Assembly (NCBI RefSeq): GCF_001297015.1
Contig: NZ_LIGE01000036.1
Coordinates: 124,001-188,000 of the forward strand
Direction: 5' to 3'
DNA length: 64,000 nt
DNA from: Pseudomonas sp. RIT-PI-r
GTDB taxonomy: Bacteria > Pseudomonadota > Gammaproteobacteria > Pseudomonadales > Pseudomonadaceae
Shown here: positions 36,665 through 45,650 of the stretch, one piece after another
Layout: every line of letters starts with the position of its first letter
How positions within the stretch are numbered: the stretch's first letter is position 1
The notes under the pieces: model-generated
The model's database searches: none
Seen by the model: the letters and a program-made list of their open reading frames with translations, nothing else
Told to the model about the DNA's origin: nothing
Position numbers and translations under genes: made by a program

Positions 36665-37675
36665 TCAGCTTGCTACTCCCGCTTCAAACTTCCACGCAAG
36701 CACTGCCAGCGGAACAAACGCTATCAGACACCCCAGTTCGCCACTCAACCAACCTGCCCCCACAAGCAAAGCAATCGGCAATAGCCAAGCAAGGTTAATC
36801 AGCACCACAATCGAAGAGACCAGCAAATGGCTCTGGTATCGGCGCGATGCGTGTTGATAGGCGTGACTCCTATGAGCCTGATAAACCTTCTCACCACGAA
36901 GAAGCCTCCTGATCAGTGTCAAGGTCGCGTCAACGATAAAAACACCAAGCAGTATTATCCAGCACCAAAAGTACTCAGGCCGAACCCAGGCAGACTCCAA
37001 TGCGAATGCCCCCAGAATAAACCCCAGGAACCCACTGCCTGCGTCCCCCATGAAAATTCGCGCAGGAGGAAAGTTCCAGCAAAAGAAACCTGCTACAGCC
37101 CCCATCAGAATCAGCGGCTCCCAGATCAGATCTATCGTGCCAAAGCACCAGTAAATCAGACACATCCCCAAACAGGCGCTGATCGCTTCCGCGCTCGCCA
37201 ACCCATCGATTCCATCCATAAAGTTGTAGAGATTGAGCATCCAGACCAGATAGAACGCGGCCAATACACCACCTAGCACCGAAAGGTTGACGTTTTCACC
37301 AAACAACTGGAGTGGTGCAAGACCGTTAAGCCAGTACAGCGTCCAGCCTGCAGCTATGAAATGCCCGAGGAGCCGCCACTTAGCGTCTATATGGCCGTGA
37401 TCGTCAGCAAAACCAATGATTGCAATCAGCAACCCACCACCCAACACACCCAGCAACGACGCCCCTTCCAGGTACCCCATCCCCCCCAAGACAGGGAGTG
37501 CCAGCGCACAGGCGACAACTATTGCAACTCCCCCGCCCCTCGGGGTCGGCACAGAATGAGAACTGCGCTCATTCGGGATATCCATCAAGCTTTTGGCCAA
37601 TGCGTAACGACGCAACAACAAGGTCAACCCGCAGGCGACGATAAAAACCACACCCAACAACCACCAGACAGTCAT
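36665..37675 (-). CDS. wbpL: WbpL-type polyprenyl-phosphate sugar-1-phosphate transferase
   Basis: A 336-residue polytopic membrane enzyme of the MraY/WecA family with about ten transmembrane segments. Motifs include NERSSHSVPTPRGGG near the start, the DD of FADDHGHIDA, NLYNFMDGIDGLASAEA and MGDAGSGFLG. WbpL starts O-antigen synthesis by transferring FucNAc or QuiNAc phosphate to undecaprenyl phosphate. It overlaps the epimerase gene by four bases. A run of seven C lies at 37481-37487. Confidence 0.88.
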   Translation of the reverse strand: MTVWWLLGVVFIVACGLTLLLRRYALAKSLMDIPNERSSHSVPTPRGGGVAIVVACALALPVLGGMGYLEGASLLGVLGGGLLIAIIGFADDHGHIDAKWRLLGHFIAAGWTLYWLNGLAPLQLFGENVNLSVLGGVLAAFYLVWMLNLYNFMDGIDGLASAEAISACLGMCLIYWCFGTIDLIWEPLILMGAVAGFFCWNFPPARIFMGDAGSGFLGFILGAFALESAWVRPEYFWCWIILLGVFIVDATLTLIRRLLRGEKVYQAHRSHAYQHASRRYQSHLLVSSIVVLINLAWLLPIALLVGAGWLSGELGCLIAFVPLAVLAWKFEAGVAS

Positions 37676-38634
37676 CTGTTTTTTAAGTCCTGGTAATAAT
37701 CCGCAGTTTGACGGAGCGCCTTCTCAACGGAGACAGGTGGAACCCAGCCGAGTACATCCCTGGTTTTTTTGATATCGACTTGCAAGGAACTACACAGACG
37801 CTGGGCAACACCTTGCTTTCCCAAACATGAGGCCACCGACTTCAGGACCCATACTGGCAAGGGTATCAACCGCGCCTTTTTACCAAGAGCACGCGCCATG
37901 TTTTCCAGCAATTGAGTAGTGGACATATCAGCATCATCGCTGACAAGAAAGGTTTGTCCGGCCGCCGCGGGATGGTCAATGCAAGTTACCAGCAGATCCA
38001 CAAGGTTACCGATGGCCACCAGACTTCGCCGATTCCCGATTGCTCCCAAAGGCAGAACCACTCCCCTGTCGAGCCAGCGCATCATACTGAGGAAATTCGC
38101 CTTGACGCCCGGGCCGTATACGAGGGGCGGGCGAATAATCACCACTTCAATCCCCGTCTCTCTTGCGACCACCCTTAACGCTATTTCCGCCTCCATCTTG
38201 GAAATACCGTAAGGATCCATCGGCTGCGGTTCAATATCCGCTTGAAACGGTTCGCCCGGCTCGGTCGACTCGCCATTGACTTTGATCGAGCTGATAAAAA
38301 TGAAACGCTTTACACCGGCCGCCGCGGCACTCCGGGCAAGACTGACAGTACCGTCGACATTAATGCGTCGAAACTCCGCAAGCGCATCAACCGCCTTGTC
38401 ATCCATTACATGAACGCGAGCGGCGGCATGGATTACCACGTCAATTCCCATCATTGGAGTCGTAGTAGCTGCGCCACCCAACTCGAAGGGCACGACCTGA
38501 CAGAGGCCATCCAATCGCGTCCTGCCACGCGAAGCCGCTATTGGCGTGTATCGCCGATCAAGAAGCAGCTTGTAGACAACGGCCTCCCCGACGAACCCAC
38601 TCGCCCCTGTCACCAGAACTCGCGAGACACTCAT
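37672..38634 (-). CDS. NAD-dependent epimerase/reductase, WbpV-like
   Basis: A 320-residue extended SDR. It has VTGASGFVGEAVV at residues 8-20 and the catalytic triad Ser-Tyr-Lys in FISSIKVNGE and DPYGISKMEAE near residue 145. In P. aeruginosa the equivalent WbpV reduces the 4-keto product of WbpM to UDP-FucNAc or UDP-QuiNAc before WbpL uses it; gene order here (wbpV-wbpL) supports that role. The stereochemistry of the product cannot be told from sequence. It overlaps both neighbours by four bases. Confidence 0.82.
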   Translation of the reverse strand: MSVSRVLVTGASGFVGEAVVYKLLLDRRYTPIAASRGRTRLDGLCQVVPFELGGAATTTPMMGIDVVIHAAARVHVMDDKAVDALAEFRRINVDGTVSLARSAAAAGVKRFIFISSIKVNGESTEPGEPFQADIEPQPMDPYGISKMEAEIALRVVARETGIEVVIIRPPLVYGPGVKANFLSMMRWLDRGVVLPLGAIGNRRSLVAIGNLVDLLVTCIDHPAAAGQTFLVSDDADMSTTQLLENMARALGKKARLIPLPVWVLKSVASCLGKQGVAQRLCSSLQVDIKKTRDVLGWVPPVSVEKALRQTADYYQDLKNR

Positions 38635-39554
38635 TTGGTTTTACTTCCAATAACCGCGGTCGCCAAACATATAAAAAAGAAAAATATCTTGTCGCGAAAC
38701 CTGCGCCGACACTTACACGCACTTAAAGACAATGCGAGCAATTCTTTTCGACCCAGCTTGAACCAGCGACTGACAAACGGCGACTTTGATGCACCCACAA
38801 GATTCGCTATCAACTTTACCTGCGAGAACCACCAGCCATCATGAATGGTTTTATAACGAGCAATTAACGGATTAATGCCTGTATTCGCCCCGACCTGATT
38901 CCGCTCGTGCTGACGGTACTGCATTGAAGAGTAAGTATCGATGATCCATTCATAGCCATGGCTGCGCGAGAAAGCATAGCAATACCAATCATGCAGACTG
39001 ACGTCCTGAACATCCCGCCAATTTTCAACGATCGATGTCTTTAACACCTCAGCCAAATCCTGACTAAAGACATACGTACAGCCAGGCCCGGCGGCTTCAA
39101 ACAAATAGTCCCACTCAACTTGAACTTGAGCCTTATCAAGAAGGTGGGTTTTTCCATTCGGCCAGAATGCCGTCACATTACTGGAGTAGGCATCAGCTCC
39201 CTGCCCACGCAACATGTCGGTTGCTCGCTTCAGCTTATCCGAATGCCACACATCATCCTGGTCAGCGAAGGCGACGAAGTCGTACGCCCCGAAGTTTACG
39301 TCGCGCATCAAGCGAAAGAAATTTCGCGAGGCGCCACCAAAACGTCCGATTGATGGCAGCACACTTACATTAGGGTGCAAGGCCGCGAAAGACTCACACC
39401 ACGCCTCTGTGCCATCATCGGAAGTGTCGATGCTGATATGGATACTGACGTCCACCGCAGACTGGCAAAGGATCGAAGCCAGTTGCTCTTCGATCCACTG
39501 CATACCATTGTACGCAGCCAGTAAAACTGCAACCTTGGGTTGTGTTGATGGCAT
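38631..39554 (-). CDS. Glycosyltransferase family 2 protein (DQDD type)
   Basis: A 307-residue GT-A enzyme. VAVLLAAYNGMQWIEEQLAS is at the N-terminus, the first acidic motif is SIDTSDDGTEAW, and AFADQDDVWHSDKL carries the metal ligand near residue 100. It shares this DQDD motif with the plus-strand GT2 at 35607, so they may be paralogues or use related donors. It ends in an overlap with the WbpV-like gene and starts 50 bases after rmlA. Rhamnosyltransferase activity is a reasonable guess only. Confidence 0.82.
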   Translation of the reverse strand: MPSTQPKVAVLLAAYNGMQWIEEQLASILCQSAVDVSIHISIDTSDDGTEAWCESFAALHPNVSVLPSIGRFGGASRNFFRLMRDVNFGAYDFVAFADQDDVWHSDKLKRATDMLRGQGADAYSSNVTAFWPNGKTHLLDKAQVQVEWDYLFEAAGPGCTYVFSQDLAEVLKTSIVENWRDVQDVSLHDWYCYAFSRSHGYEWIIDTYSSMQYRQHERNQVGANTGINPLIARYKTIHDGWWFSQVKLIANLVGASKSPFVSRWFKLGRKELLALSLSACKCRRRFRDKIFFFFICLATAVIGSKTK

Positions 39555-39604
39555 GCCATTCCTGCTTGCAACAAATAATCACAGAAGGGAGTATCTCCCC
39601 CGAA

Positions 39605-40495
39605 TCAGCGTGAAGGCGAATCCAGCAATTTCTGCAGGTACTGGCCGTAGCCAGTCTTTTTCAACGCTTCAGCCTGACTCGCAAGCTGCTCGGCCGTGAT
39701 CCAGCCATTGTTGAATGCAATTTCTTCCAGGCAGGCAACTTTCAAGCCCTGTCGCTGCTCGATGGTATGCACAAAGTGGCTGGCTTCCAGCAAAGAATCA
39801 TGGGTACCGGTATCCAGCCAGGCGAAACCACGACCCAGCATTTCCACATTCAGCGACTTCTGCTCGAGGTACGCACGATTGACGTCAGTGATCTCCAGCT
39901 CCCCTCGCTCAGAAGGCTTGATGTTCTTGGCAATCTGAACAACCTGATTGTCATAGAAATACAAACCGGTCACGGCGTAGCTGGATTTTGGCTTCAGCGG
40001 TTTTTCTTCGATGCTCAGCGCGCGGCCGGAGGCATCGAACTCGACAACACCAAAACGCTCCGGATCGGAAACGTGATAACCGAATACCGTTGCGCCATGC
40101 TGCTGACTGGTCGCCGAACGCAGGTTGTCGGAGAAGTGCTGACCGTAAAAGATGTTATCGCCCAGGATCAGGCAGCACGGATCATTACCGATGAATTCTT
40201 CGCCAATGATAAAAGCCTGTGCCAGGCCATCAGGACTTGGTTGCTCGGCATAAGTCAGTTTGATGCCATACAGGCTGCCATCGCCCAGCAGCTTGCGGAA
40301 ACAAGGCAAGTCTTCAGGGGTGGAGATAATCAGGATCTCGCGCATACCGGCAAGCATCAGCACCGACAGCGGATAAAAGATCATCGGCTTGTCGTAGATA
40401 GGCAGCATCTGTTTCGACACGCCTAGAGTCAACGGATGCAGGCGCGTGCCCGAGCCACCGGCGAGAATGATGCCTTTACGATTTATCGTGTTCAT
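39605..40495 (-). CDS. rmlA: Glucose-1-phosphate thymidylyltransferase RmlA
   Basis: A 296-residue nucleotidyltransferase with the signature GGSGTRLHPLT at residues 13-23, SKQMLPIYDKPMI, and LILGDNIFYG (metal ligand Asp near 112). It makes dTDP-glucose from dTTP and glucose-1-phosphate, the first step of dTDP-sugar synthesis. It overlaps rmlD by four bases; the order is rmlB-rmlD-rmlA with no rmlC. Confidence 0.95.
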   Translation of the reverse strand: MNTINRKGIILAGGSGTRLHPLTLGVSKQMLPIYDKPMIFYPLSVLMLAGMREILIISTPEDLPCFRKLLGDGSLYGIKLTYAEQPSPDGLAQAFIIGEEFIGNDPCCLILGDNIFYGQHFSDNLRSATSQQHGATVFGYHVSDPERFGVVEFDASGRALSIEEKPLKPKSSYAVTGLYFYDNQVVQIAKNIKPSERGELEITDVNRAYLEQKSLNVEMLGRGFAWLDTGTHDSLLEASHFVHTIEQRQGLKVACLEEIAFNNGWITAEQLASQAEALKKTGYGQYLQKLLDSPSR

Positions 40496-41385
40496 TTGTT
40501 CAGAACTTCCCTAAGCATTCGGGTTACACCACTTTGCCAATCCGGCAAGTGTAGAGAAAAATTGTCGCGTAGCTTCTGAGTATTCAAGCGTGAATTCAGA
40601 GGTCGTCGCGCGGGTGTCGGATAAGCAGTCGTGTCGATCGGATTGATTGCTGTCACAGCCAATTGCTCGCCATTGGCTTGAGCGAACGCGATCACGTGAC
40701 TCGCATACCCGTGCCAGGACACTTCACCACTCGCCGCCAAATGATACAAACCCGACAGCTGTGGCTGTTGCAGCACTTGGCGAATTGCCAGCGCCGTGAC
40801 GTCAGCAATCAGATCTGCACCCGTCGGGGCTCCGACCTGATCAGCGATAACGCTCAGCGTGTCGCGATCTTTGGCCAGACGCAGCATGGTCTTGGCGAAG
40901 TTGTTGCCGCGAGCACCGTAGACCCAACTGGTGCGAAAAATCAGATGCTTGCAGCCAGACGCAACAATTGCCTGCTCGCCAGCAAGCTTGCTCGCACCGT
41001 ATTGATTCACCGGTGCGACGGCATCAGTTTCCTGCCAGGGCGTCGAGCCTTCACCACTAAAGACGTAATCGGTCGAGTAATGAATGAGCCAGGCCCCCAG
41101 GAGCGCAGACTCCTCGGCCATCAGCCGACTGGCATCACCATTCACTCGACGGGCCAACTCGGCTTCGGACTCTGCCTTGTCGACCGCCGTGTAGGCAGCC
41201 GCGTTGACGATAACATCGGGCTTGACCTGCCTGATAGTCGTGCGCAAGGCATCCAGATCGGCCAAATCACCGCTCAAACCATCGATTGCATGACGATCAA
41301 GCGCGACCAGCTCGCCAAGGGGAGCAAGAGCGCGTTGCAATTCCCAGCCTACCTGGCCGTTCTTACCCAGCAGGAGAATCTTCAT
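40492..41385 (-). CDS. rmlD: dTDP-4-dehydrorhamnose reductase RmlD
   Basis: A 297-residue SDR with the N-terminal GKNGQVGWELQRAL, the STDYVFSG motif near residue 106 and the catalytic Tyr and Lys in YGASKLAGE. RmlD reduces dTDP-4-keto-L-rhamnose to dTDP-L-rhamnose with NADPH. Its normal substrate comes from RmlC, which is not encoded in this cluster. It overlaps rmlB and rmlA by four bases each. Confidence 0.92.
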   Translation of the reverse strand: MKILLLGKNGQVGWELQRALAPLGELVALDRHAIDGLSGDLADLDALRTTIRQVKPDVIVNAAAYTAVDKAESEAELARRVNGDASRLMAEESALLGAWLIHYSTDYVFSGEGSTPWQETDAVAPVNQYGASKLAGEQAIVASGCKHLIFRTSWVYGARGNNFAKTMLRLAKDRDTLSVIADQVGAPTGADLIADVTALAIRQVLQQPQLSGLYHLAASGEVSWHGYASHVIAFAQANGEQLAVTAINPIDTTAYPTPARRPLNSRLNTQKLRDNFSLHLPDWQSGVTRMLREVLNK

Positions 41386-42458
41386 GCTTTATTCGAGCGA
41401 TCTGCGTAGTTCTGGTCAATCCATTGCTGGTAGCTGCCGCTCTTCACGTGCTCTACCCACTCGGTGTTGCTCAGGTACCATTCAACAGTCTTGCGAATAC
41501 CGGTTTCGAAGGTTTCTTCCGGCGTCCAGCCAAGCTCTCGCTGGATCTTGCTGGCGTCGATTGCATAACGCACGTCGTGACCAGGACGATCCTGAACATA
41601 GGTAATCAGGCTGGCATGCGGGCGATGTGCCGAGTCCGGACGCAACTCATCAAGCAGCGCACAAAGAGTGTGCACGACTTCAATATTCTGCTTCTCGTTG
41701 TGGCCGCCGATGTTGTAGGTCTCACCAATAACGCCTTCGGTAACGACTTTGTACAGTGCACGGGCGTGGTCTTCGACATACAGCCAGTCGCGAACCTGGT
41801 TGCCTTTGCCATAAACCGGCAACGGCTTGCCTTCCAGCGCGTTGAGAATGATCAGCGGGATCAATTTCTCAGGGAAGTGGCAAGGGCCGTAGTTGTTCGA
41901 GCAGTTGGTGACCAACGTTGGCAGGCCATAAGTACGAGCCCAGGCGCGAACGAGGTGATCAGAGCTGGCCTTGCTGGCCGAATAAGGCGAGCTTGGCTGA
42001 TAAGGCGTGGTTTCGGTGAAGAGGTCTTCCGGACCTTCGAGGTCTCCGTAAACTTCGTCGGTCGAAATATGATGGAAGCGGAAGTTGGCCTTACGCGCGT
42101 CATCCAGTGCCGCCCAATAATGGCGGGCAGCTTCCAACAAAGTGTAAGTGCCGATGATGTTGGTCTGGATGAACTCTGACGGGCCAGAGATAGAGCGGTC
42201 GACGTGAGATTCCGCAGCCAGATGCATGATGGCATCCGGCTGGTGCTCACGCAGGACGCGGTCGACCTGATCACGGTCGCAGATATCGACACGCTCAAAC
42301 ACGTAGCGCGAATCACCGCTAACTTCAGCCAGCGACTCAAGGTTACCGGCATACGTCAGCTTATCGACGTTAACGACAGAATCGCTAGTGTTGGAAATGA
42401 TGTGACGGATGACTGCCGAGCCGATGAACCCGGCGCCGCCGGTAACTAGAATTTTCAC
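41382..42458 (-). CDS. rmlB: dTDP-glucose 4,6-dehydratase RmlB
   Basis: A 358-residue extended SDR. GGAGFIGSAVIRH is at residues 7-19, the catalytic STDEVYGDL near 130 and YSASKASSDH near 165. It converts dTDP-glucose to dTDP-4-keto-6-deoxyglucose, the branch point for rhamnose and for viosamine-type sugars. A GTG at 42458 gives the family N-terminus; AAGGG lies about 11 bases upstream. Further in-frame starts to 42503 lack support. The 225 bases upstream (42459-42683) should hold the main promoter of the locus; I saw no JUMPstart or ops element. Confidence 0.94.
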   Translation of the reverse strand: MKILVTGGAGFIGSAVIRHIISNTSDSVVNVDKLTYAGNLESLAEVSGDSRYVFERVDICDRDQVDRVLREHQPDAIMHLAAESHVDRSISGPSEFIQTNIIGTYTLLEAARHYWAALDDARKANFRFHHISTDEVYGDLEGPEDLFTETTPYQPSSPYSASKASSDHLVRAWARTYGLPTLVTNCSNNYGPCHFPEKLIPLIILNALEGKPLPVYGKGNQVRDWLYVEDHARALYKVVTEGVIGETYNIGGHNEKQNIEVVHTLCALLDELRPDSAHRPHASLITYVQDRPGHDVRYAIDASKIQRELGWTPEETFETGIRKTVEWYLSNTEWVEHVKSGSYQQWIDQNYADRSNKA

Positions 42459-42683
42459 GCGAAACCATACCCTTGAGCTGCGGACAGTGACACCAACGAG
42501 CACTGTCTAATCCATGAATGCAGAAGCCATCAAAACTGAAGCTTCTGTCAGAGTCAGTCTGAATCGATGTGGGAATAGGCCACTATCGAACAAGGGACGC
42601 ATTTTACAGCTTAATGAATCTTTTACTAATGGATATAGACAGGCAGAGGCGCAATTTCGACAGACGCCATGCACTTGTCGTTT

Positions 42684-42923
42684 TCAGACAAGACGCTTGC
42701 GCGCAGCTCTGGACGAGCGTCCCAGGAACAGGCCGAGTATAGGGCCGATAAACATGCCTGCCAGCAATGCCAGCACCACGACCAGAGACACCGGAAGTTC
42801 AGGACCTGCCCAGCCCAAAAACAACAACGAAACCGATTGCTGGTTCTCAAGCACAAACGCAAGAATCGCCAACACCAGCAAAAGAACAAAAACGCCAAGA
42901 AGTATGCGCTTGAGATTACGCAT
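42684..42923 (-). CDS. LapA domain-containing membrane protein
   Basis: A 79-residue protein with two transmembrane helices (about residues 5-25 and 42-64) and a basic C-terminus, matching the LapA/DUF1049 family (E. coli LapA/YciS takes part in control of LPS assembly). The start is the second ATG (42923), six bases after AGGGAG; the first ATG at 42929 is too close to that site. It lies 30 bases after ihfB, at the edge of the O-antigen locus. Confidence 0.82.
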   Translation of the reverse strand: MRNLKRILLGVFVLLLVLAILAFVLENQQSVSLLFLGWAGPELPVSLVVVLALLAGMFIGPILGLFLGRSSRAARKRLV

Positions 42924-42953
42924 GAGCATCTCCCTGATAATGAGCAGCGAGGA

Positions 42954-43250
42954 TCAAACGCCCTCCTCCTCTTCCTCGTTCACACGATCACGCAGCTCTT
43001 TGCCCGGCTTGAAGTGCGGAACGAATTTCCCGTCAAGGCTGACGGACTGCCCGGTCTTCGGATTACGTCCGACACGCGGGGCGCGATAGTGCAGTGAGAA
43101 ACTGCCAAACCCACGGATCTCGATACGATCACCGGTGGCCAGGCATTGAGACATTTGTTCGAGCATGGTCTTGATGGCCAGCTCCACATCCTTGGATGAG
43201 AGCAGCCCTTGATGGGTGACAATTCGTTCGATCAACTCCGACTTCGTCAT
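42954..43250 (-). CDS. ihfB: Integration host factor subunit beta
   Basis: A 98-residue DNA-bending protein of the HU/IHF family. It has MTKSELIERIV at the N-terminus, RGFGSFSLHYR and the GRNPKTGQSV arm with the intercalating Pro. It pairs with IhfA to bend DNA at specific sites. AAGGGA precedes the ATG. In Pseudomonas this gene is the conserved border of the O-antigen locus. Confidence 0.97.
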   Translation of the reverse strand: MTKSELIERIVTHQGLLSSKDVELAIKTMLEQMSQCLATGDRIEIRGFGSFSLHYRAPRVGRNPKTGQSVSLDGKFVPHFKPGKELRDRVNEEEEEGV

Positions 43251-43400
43251 ATTTTTCCCTTCTTTTTCAAGCAGCTAGATCAGCGCTTGAAAGGTTTTAG
43301 CACGCCCGGAAGATTTTGAACAGCCCAGGGATTGACATATCTTCCACAGCATCGCAACGCCCATTTTCAGGGCATCCCGCCAAGCCGGGAGACCGCAGAT

Positions 43401-43679
43401 CTAGCGGCACATCACCAGCATGGTGCGAGTCACGAACCCCGCAGGATTAAAGCCAAAAGGATAATCGTCTTCGTCCTTGGCATCGTCAGATCGCGTGATC
43501 ACCTTGTAGCCAGAGCCCTTGCACTCCTTTGCCGCGCGCTTCTGACATTTTTCCCAGCCAGACCCCAACCCCGAACAGTCGATCTCGATTCCACTGACTC
43601 CGCGTATGGCATGAGTCTTCGCACTGGTAGTACAGCCCACCAGCATCAGCACTGCAACGAGGACAATAAACTTGTTCAT
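43401..43679 (-). CDS. Small putative lipoprotein
   Basis: A 92-residue protein with a lipoprotein signal peptide; the lipobox LMLVGC puts the acylated Cys at residue 16. The mature part has four more Cys residues, which could form two disulfides in the periplasm. I do not recognise the domain. It lies between ihfB and rpsA. Confidence 0.72.
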   Translation of the reverse strand: MNKFIVLVAVLMLVGCTTSAKTHAIRGVSGIEIDCSGLGSGWEKCQKRAAKECKGSGYKVITRSDDAKDEDDYPFGFNPAGFVTRTMLVMCR

Positions 43680-43847
43680 CCACTTCCTTATGCCAGGCCA
43701 AGCCCGGCGACTACGTACCTGAAATCAAGCTTAGTCGCGAATAGGCGATTGATCCGATTAAAGAAACAGACATCCCGGGAAATGGATTGGTTTCACTTCC
43801 CCCTCCCGTTTCAGTAAAACGGAAGGGCCGATCAACAAATCGCAGGC

Positions 43848-43878
43848 ACAAAAAAGGGCGACCGAAGTCGCCCTTTTT
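43848..43878 (-). terminator. Rho-independent terminator after rpsA
   Basis: A 10-bp stem (AAAGGGCGAC and complement) closes a TTCG tetraloop on the minus strand and is followed by a T-run. It starts about 20 bases past the rpsA stop. A second, weaker hairpin sits at 43801-43827. Confidence 0.92.
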
Positions 43879-43894
43879 AATGATCAAGCAGAAC

Positions 43895-45580
43895 TCAGTT
43901 CTGTTTGGCCATTGCTTGACGCAGCAGTGCCGCCATAGTGGTGTCGGCTGCTTCGCCTTCCGGAGCTGCTTTCAGGCTCTGGATAGCTTCTTTCTCTTCA
44001 GCATCATCTTTCGATTTGATCGACAGCTGAATGACGCGGCTCTTACGATCAACGCTGATGATCTTGGCTTCTACTTCCTGACCTTCTTTCAGAACGTTGC
44101 GCGCGTCTTCAACGCGGTCACGGCTGATTTCGGAGGCTTTCAGAGTCGCTTCGATATCGTCGGCCAGAACGATGATGGCGCCTTTTGCGTCAACTTCTTT
44201 CACGGTGCCAGTAACGATTGCGCCTTTGTCGTTAACCGAGACGTACTCGGAGAACGGATCGCTTTCCAGTTGCTTGATACCCAGGGAGATACGCTCGCGC
44301 TCTGGGTCAACCGACAGGATAACGGTGTCCAGCTCGTCGCCCTTCTTGAAACGACGAACAGCTTCTTCGCCAACTTCGTTCCAGGAGATGTCGGACAGGT
44401 GAACCAGACCGTCGATGCCGCCGTCCAGACCAATGAAGATACCGAAATCGGTGATCGACTTGATGGTACCGGAGATTTTATCGCCCTTGTTGAACTGGCC
44501 AGAGAAATCTTCCCACGGGTTAGATTTGCACTGCTTGATGCCCAGGGAGATACGACGACGCTCTTCGTCGATGTCCAGAACCATGACTTCCACTTCGTCG
44601 CCGACTTGTACGACTTTCGAAGGGTGGATGTTCTTGTTGGTCCAGTCCATTTCCGAAACGTGTACCAGACCTTCAACGCCTTCTTCCAGCTCAGCGAAGC
44701 AGCCGTAGTCGGTCAGGTTGGTTACACGAGCGGTAACGCGAGTGCTTTCTGGGTAACGGGCTTTGATAGCAACCCATGGATCTTCGCCCAGTTGCTTCAG
44801 GCCCAGAGAAACACGGTTGCGTTCGCGATCGTATTTCAGAACCTTGACGTCGATTTCGTCACCAACGTTGACGATCTCGGAAGGATGCTTGATGCGCTTC
44901 CAGGCCATGTCGGTGATGTGCAGCAGGCCGTCCACGCCACCCAGATCGACGAATGCGCCGTAATCGGTGAGGTTTTTGACGATACCTTTGACTTGCTGGC
45001 CTTCCTGCAAGGATTCCAGCAGAGCTTCACGCTCGGCGGAGTTCTCGGCTTCCAGGACGCTGCGACGGGAAACGACAACGTTGTTGCGCTTCTGGTCCAG
45101 CTTGATGACCTTGAATTCCAGCTCTTTGCCTTCCAGGTGCGTGGTGTCGCGCACTGGACGGACGTCAACCAGGGAACCTGGCAGGAACGCACGGATGCCG
45201 TTAACGTCGACAGTGAAGCCGCCTTTAACCTTACCGTTGATAACGCCCTTGACCACTTCCTCAGCTGCGAAGGCTGCTTCCAGAACGATCCAGCACTCGG
45301 CGCGCTTGGCTTTCTCACGGGACAGCTTGGTTTCACCGAAACCGTCTTCAACCGAGTCCAGAGCAACGTGAACTTCGTCACCGACATTGATAGTCAGATC
45401 GCCAGCGTCGTTGTAGAACTGCTCAAGCGGGATGAGTGCTTCAGACTTCAGGCCAGCGTGAACGGTTACCCAGCGAGCCTGGTAATCGATATCAACGATA
45501 ACACCGGTGATGATGGAGCCTGCCTGAAGGTTCAGGGTTTTTAGGCTTTCTTCAAAGAGTTCCGCAAAGCTTTCGCTCAT
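43895..45580 (-). CDS. rpsA: 30S ribosomal protein S1
   Basis: A 561-residue protein with six S1 RNA-binding repeats, the usual length and number for gammaproteobacteria. S1 binds mRNA leaders on the small subunit and aids initiation. The start at 45580 (MSESFAELFEESL) follows AGGAAT; a longer in-frame start at 45625 would lie inside the leader. It is transcribed downstream of cmk, with a structured leader of about 120 bases. Confidence 0.97.
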   Translation of the reverse strand: MSESFAELFEESLKTLNLQAGSIITGVIVDIDYQARWVTVHAGLKSEALIPLEQFYNDAGDLTINVGDEVHVALDSVEDGFGETKLSREKAKRAECWIVLEAAFAAEEVVKGVINGKVKGGFTVDVNGIRAFLPGSLVDVRPVRDTTHLEGKELEFKVIKLDQKRNNVVVSRRSVLEAENSAEREALLESLQEGQQVKGIVKNLTDYGAFVDLGGVDGLLHITDMAWKRIKHPSEIVNVGDEIDVKVLKYDRERNRVSLGLKQLGEDPWVAIKARYPESTRVTARVTNLTDYGCFAELEEGVEGLVHVSEMDWTNKNIHPSKVVQVGDEVEVMVLDIDEERRRISLGIKQCKSNPWEDFSGQFNKGDKISGTIKSITDFGIFIGLDGGIDGLVHLSDISWNEVGEEAVRRFKKGDELDTVILSVDPERERISLGIKQLESDPFSEYVSVNDKGAIVTGTVKEVDAKGAIIVLADDIEATLKASEISRDRVEDARNVLKEGQEVEAKIISVDRKSRVIQLSIKSKDDAEEKEAIQSLKAAPEGEAADTTMAALLRQAMAKQN

Positions 45581-45650
45581 TTTAATTCCTGTAAATGAGG
45601 GCGAAGGATACGCCCATCTCCACACCCCAGACGGTGTGGGTTAGTTTCAT
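45581..45650 (-). promoter_or_regulatory. Structured rpsA mRNA leader
   Basis: On the minus strand two hairpins precede the ribosome site: CCACACC with its complement around 45620-45640, and GGGCG with CGCCC around 45599-45615, next to AGGAATT and the ATG. In E. coli S1 represses its own translation by binding a hairpin-rich leader. A similar role here is inferred from position and shape. Confidence 0.4.

Noticed and set aside
22995..42458. Search for Wzx, Wzy, Wzz or WaaL in the O-antigen locus
   Set aside because: No polytopic protein other than Wzm, WbpL and the WbpM anchor was seen, so the locus is treated as ABC-transporter dependent.
43787..45544. Long open frame antisense to rpsA
   Set aside because: Same effect of codon bias in a strongly expressed gene; its sequence is low in complexity and rich in Phe, Asp and Val.
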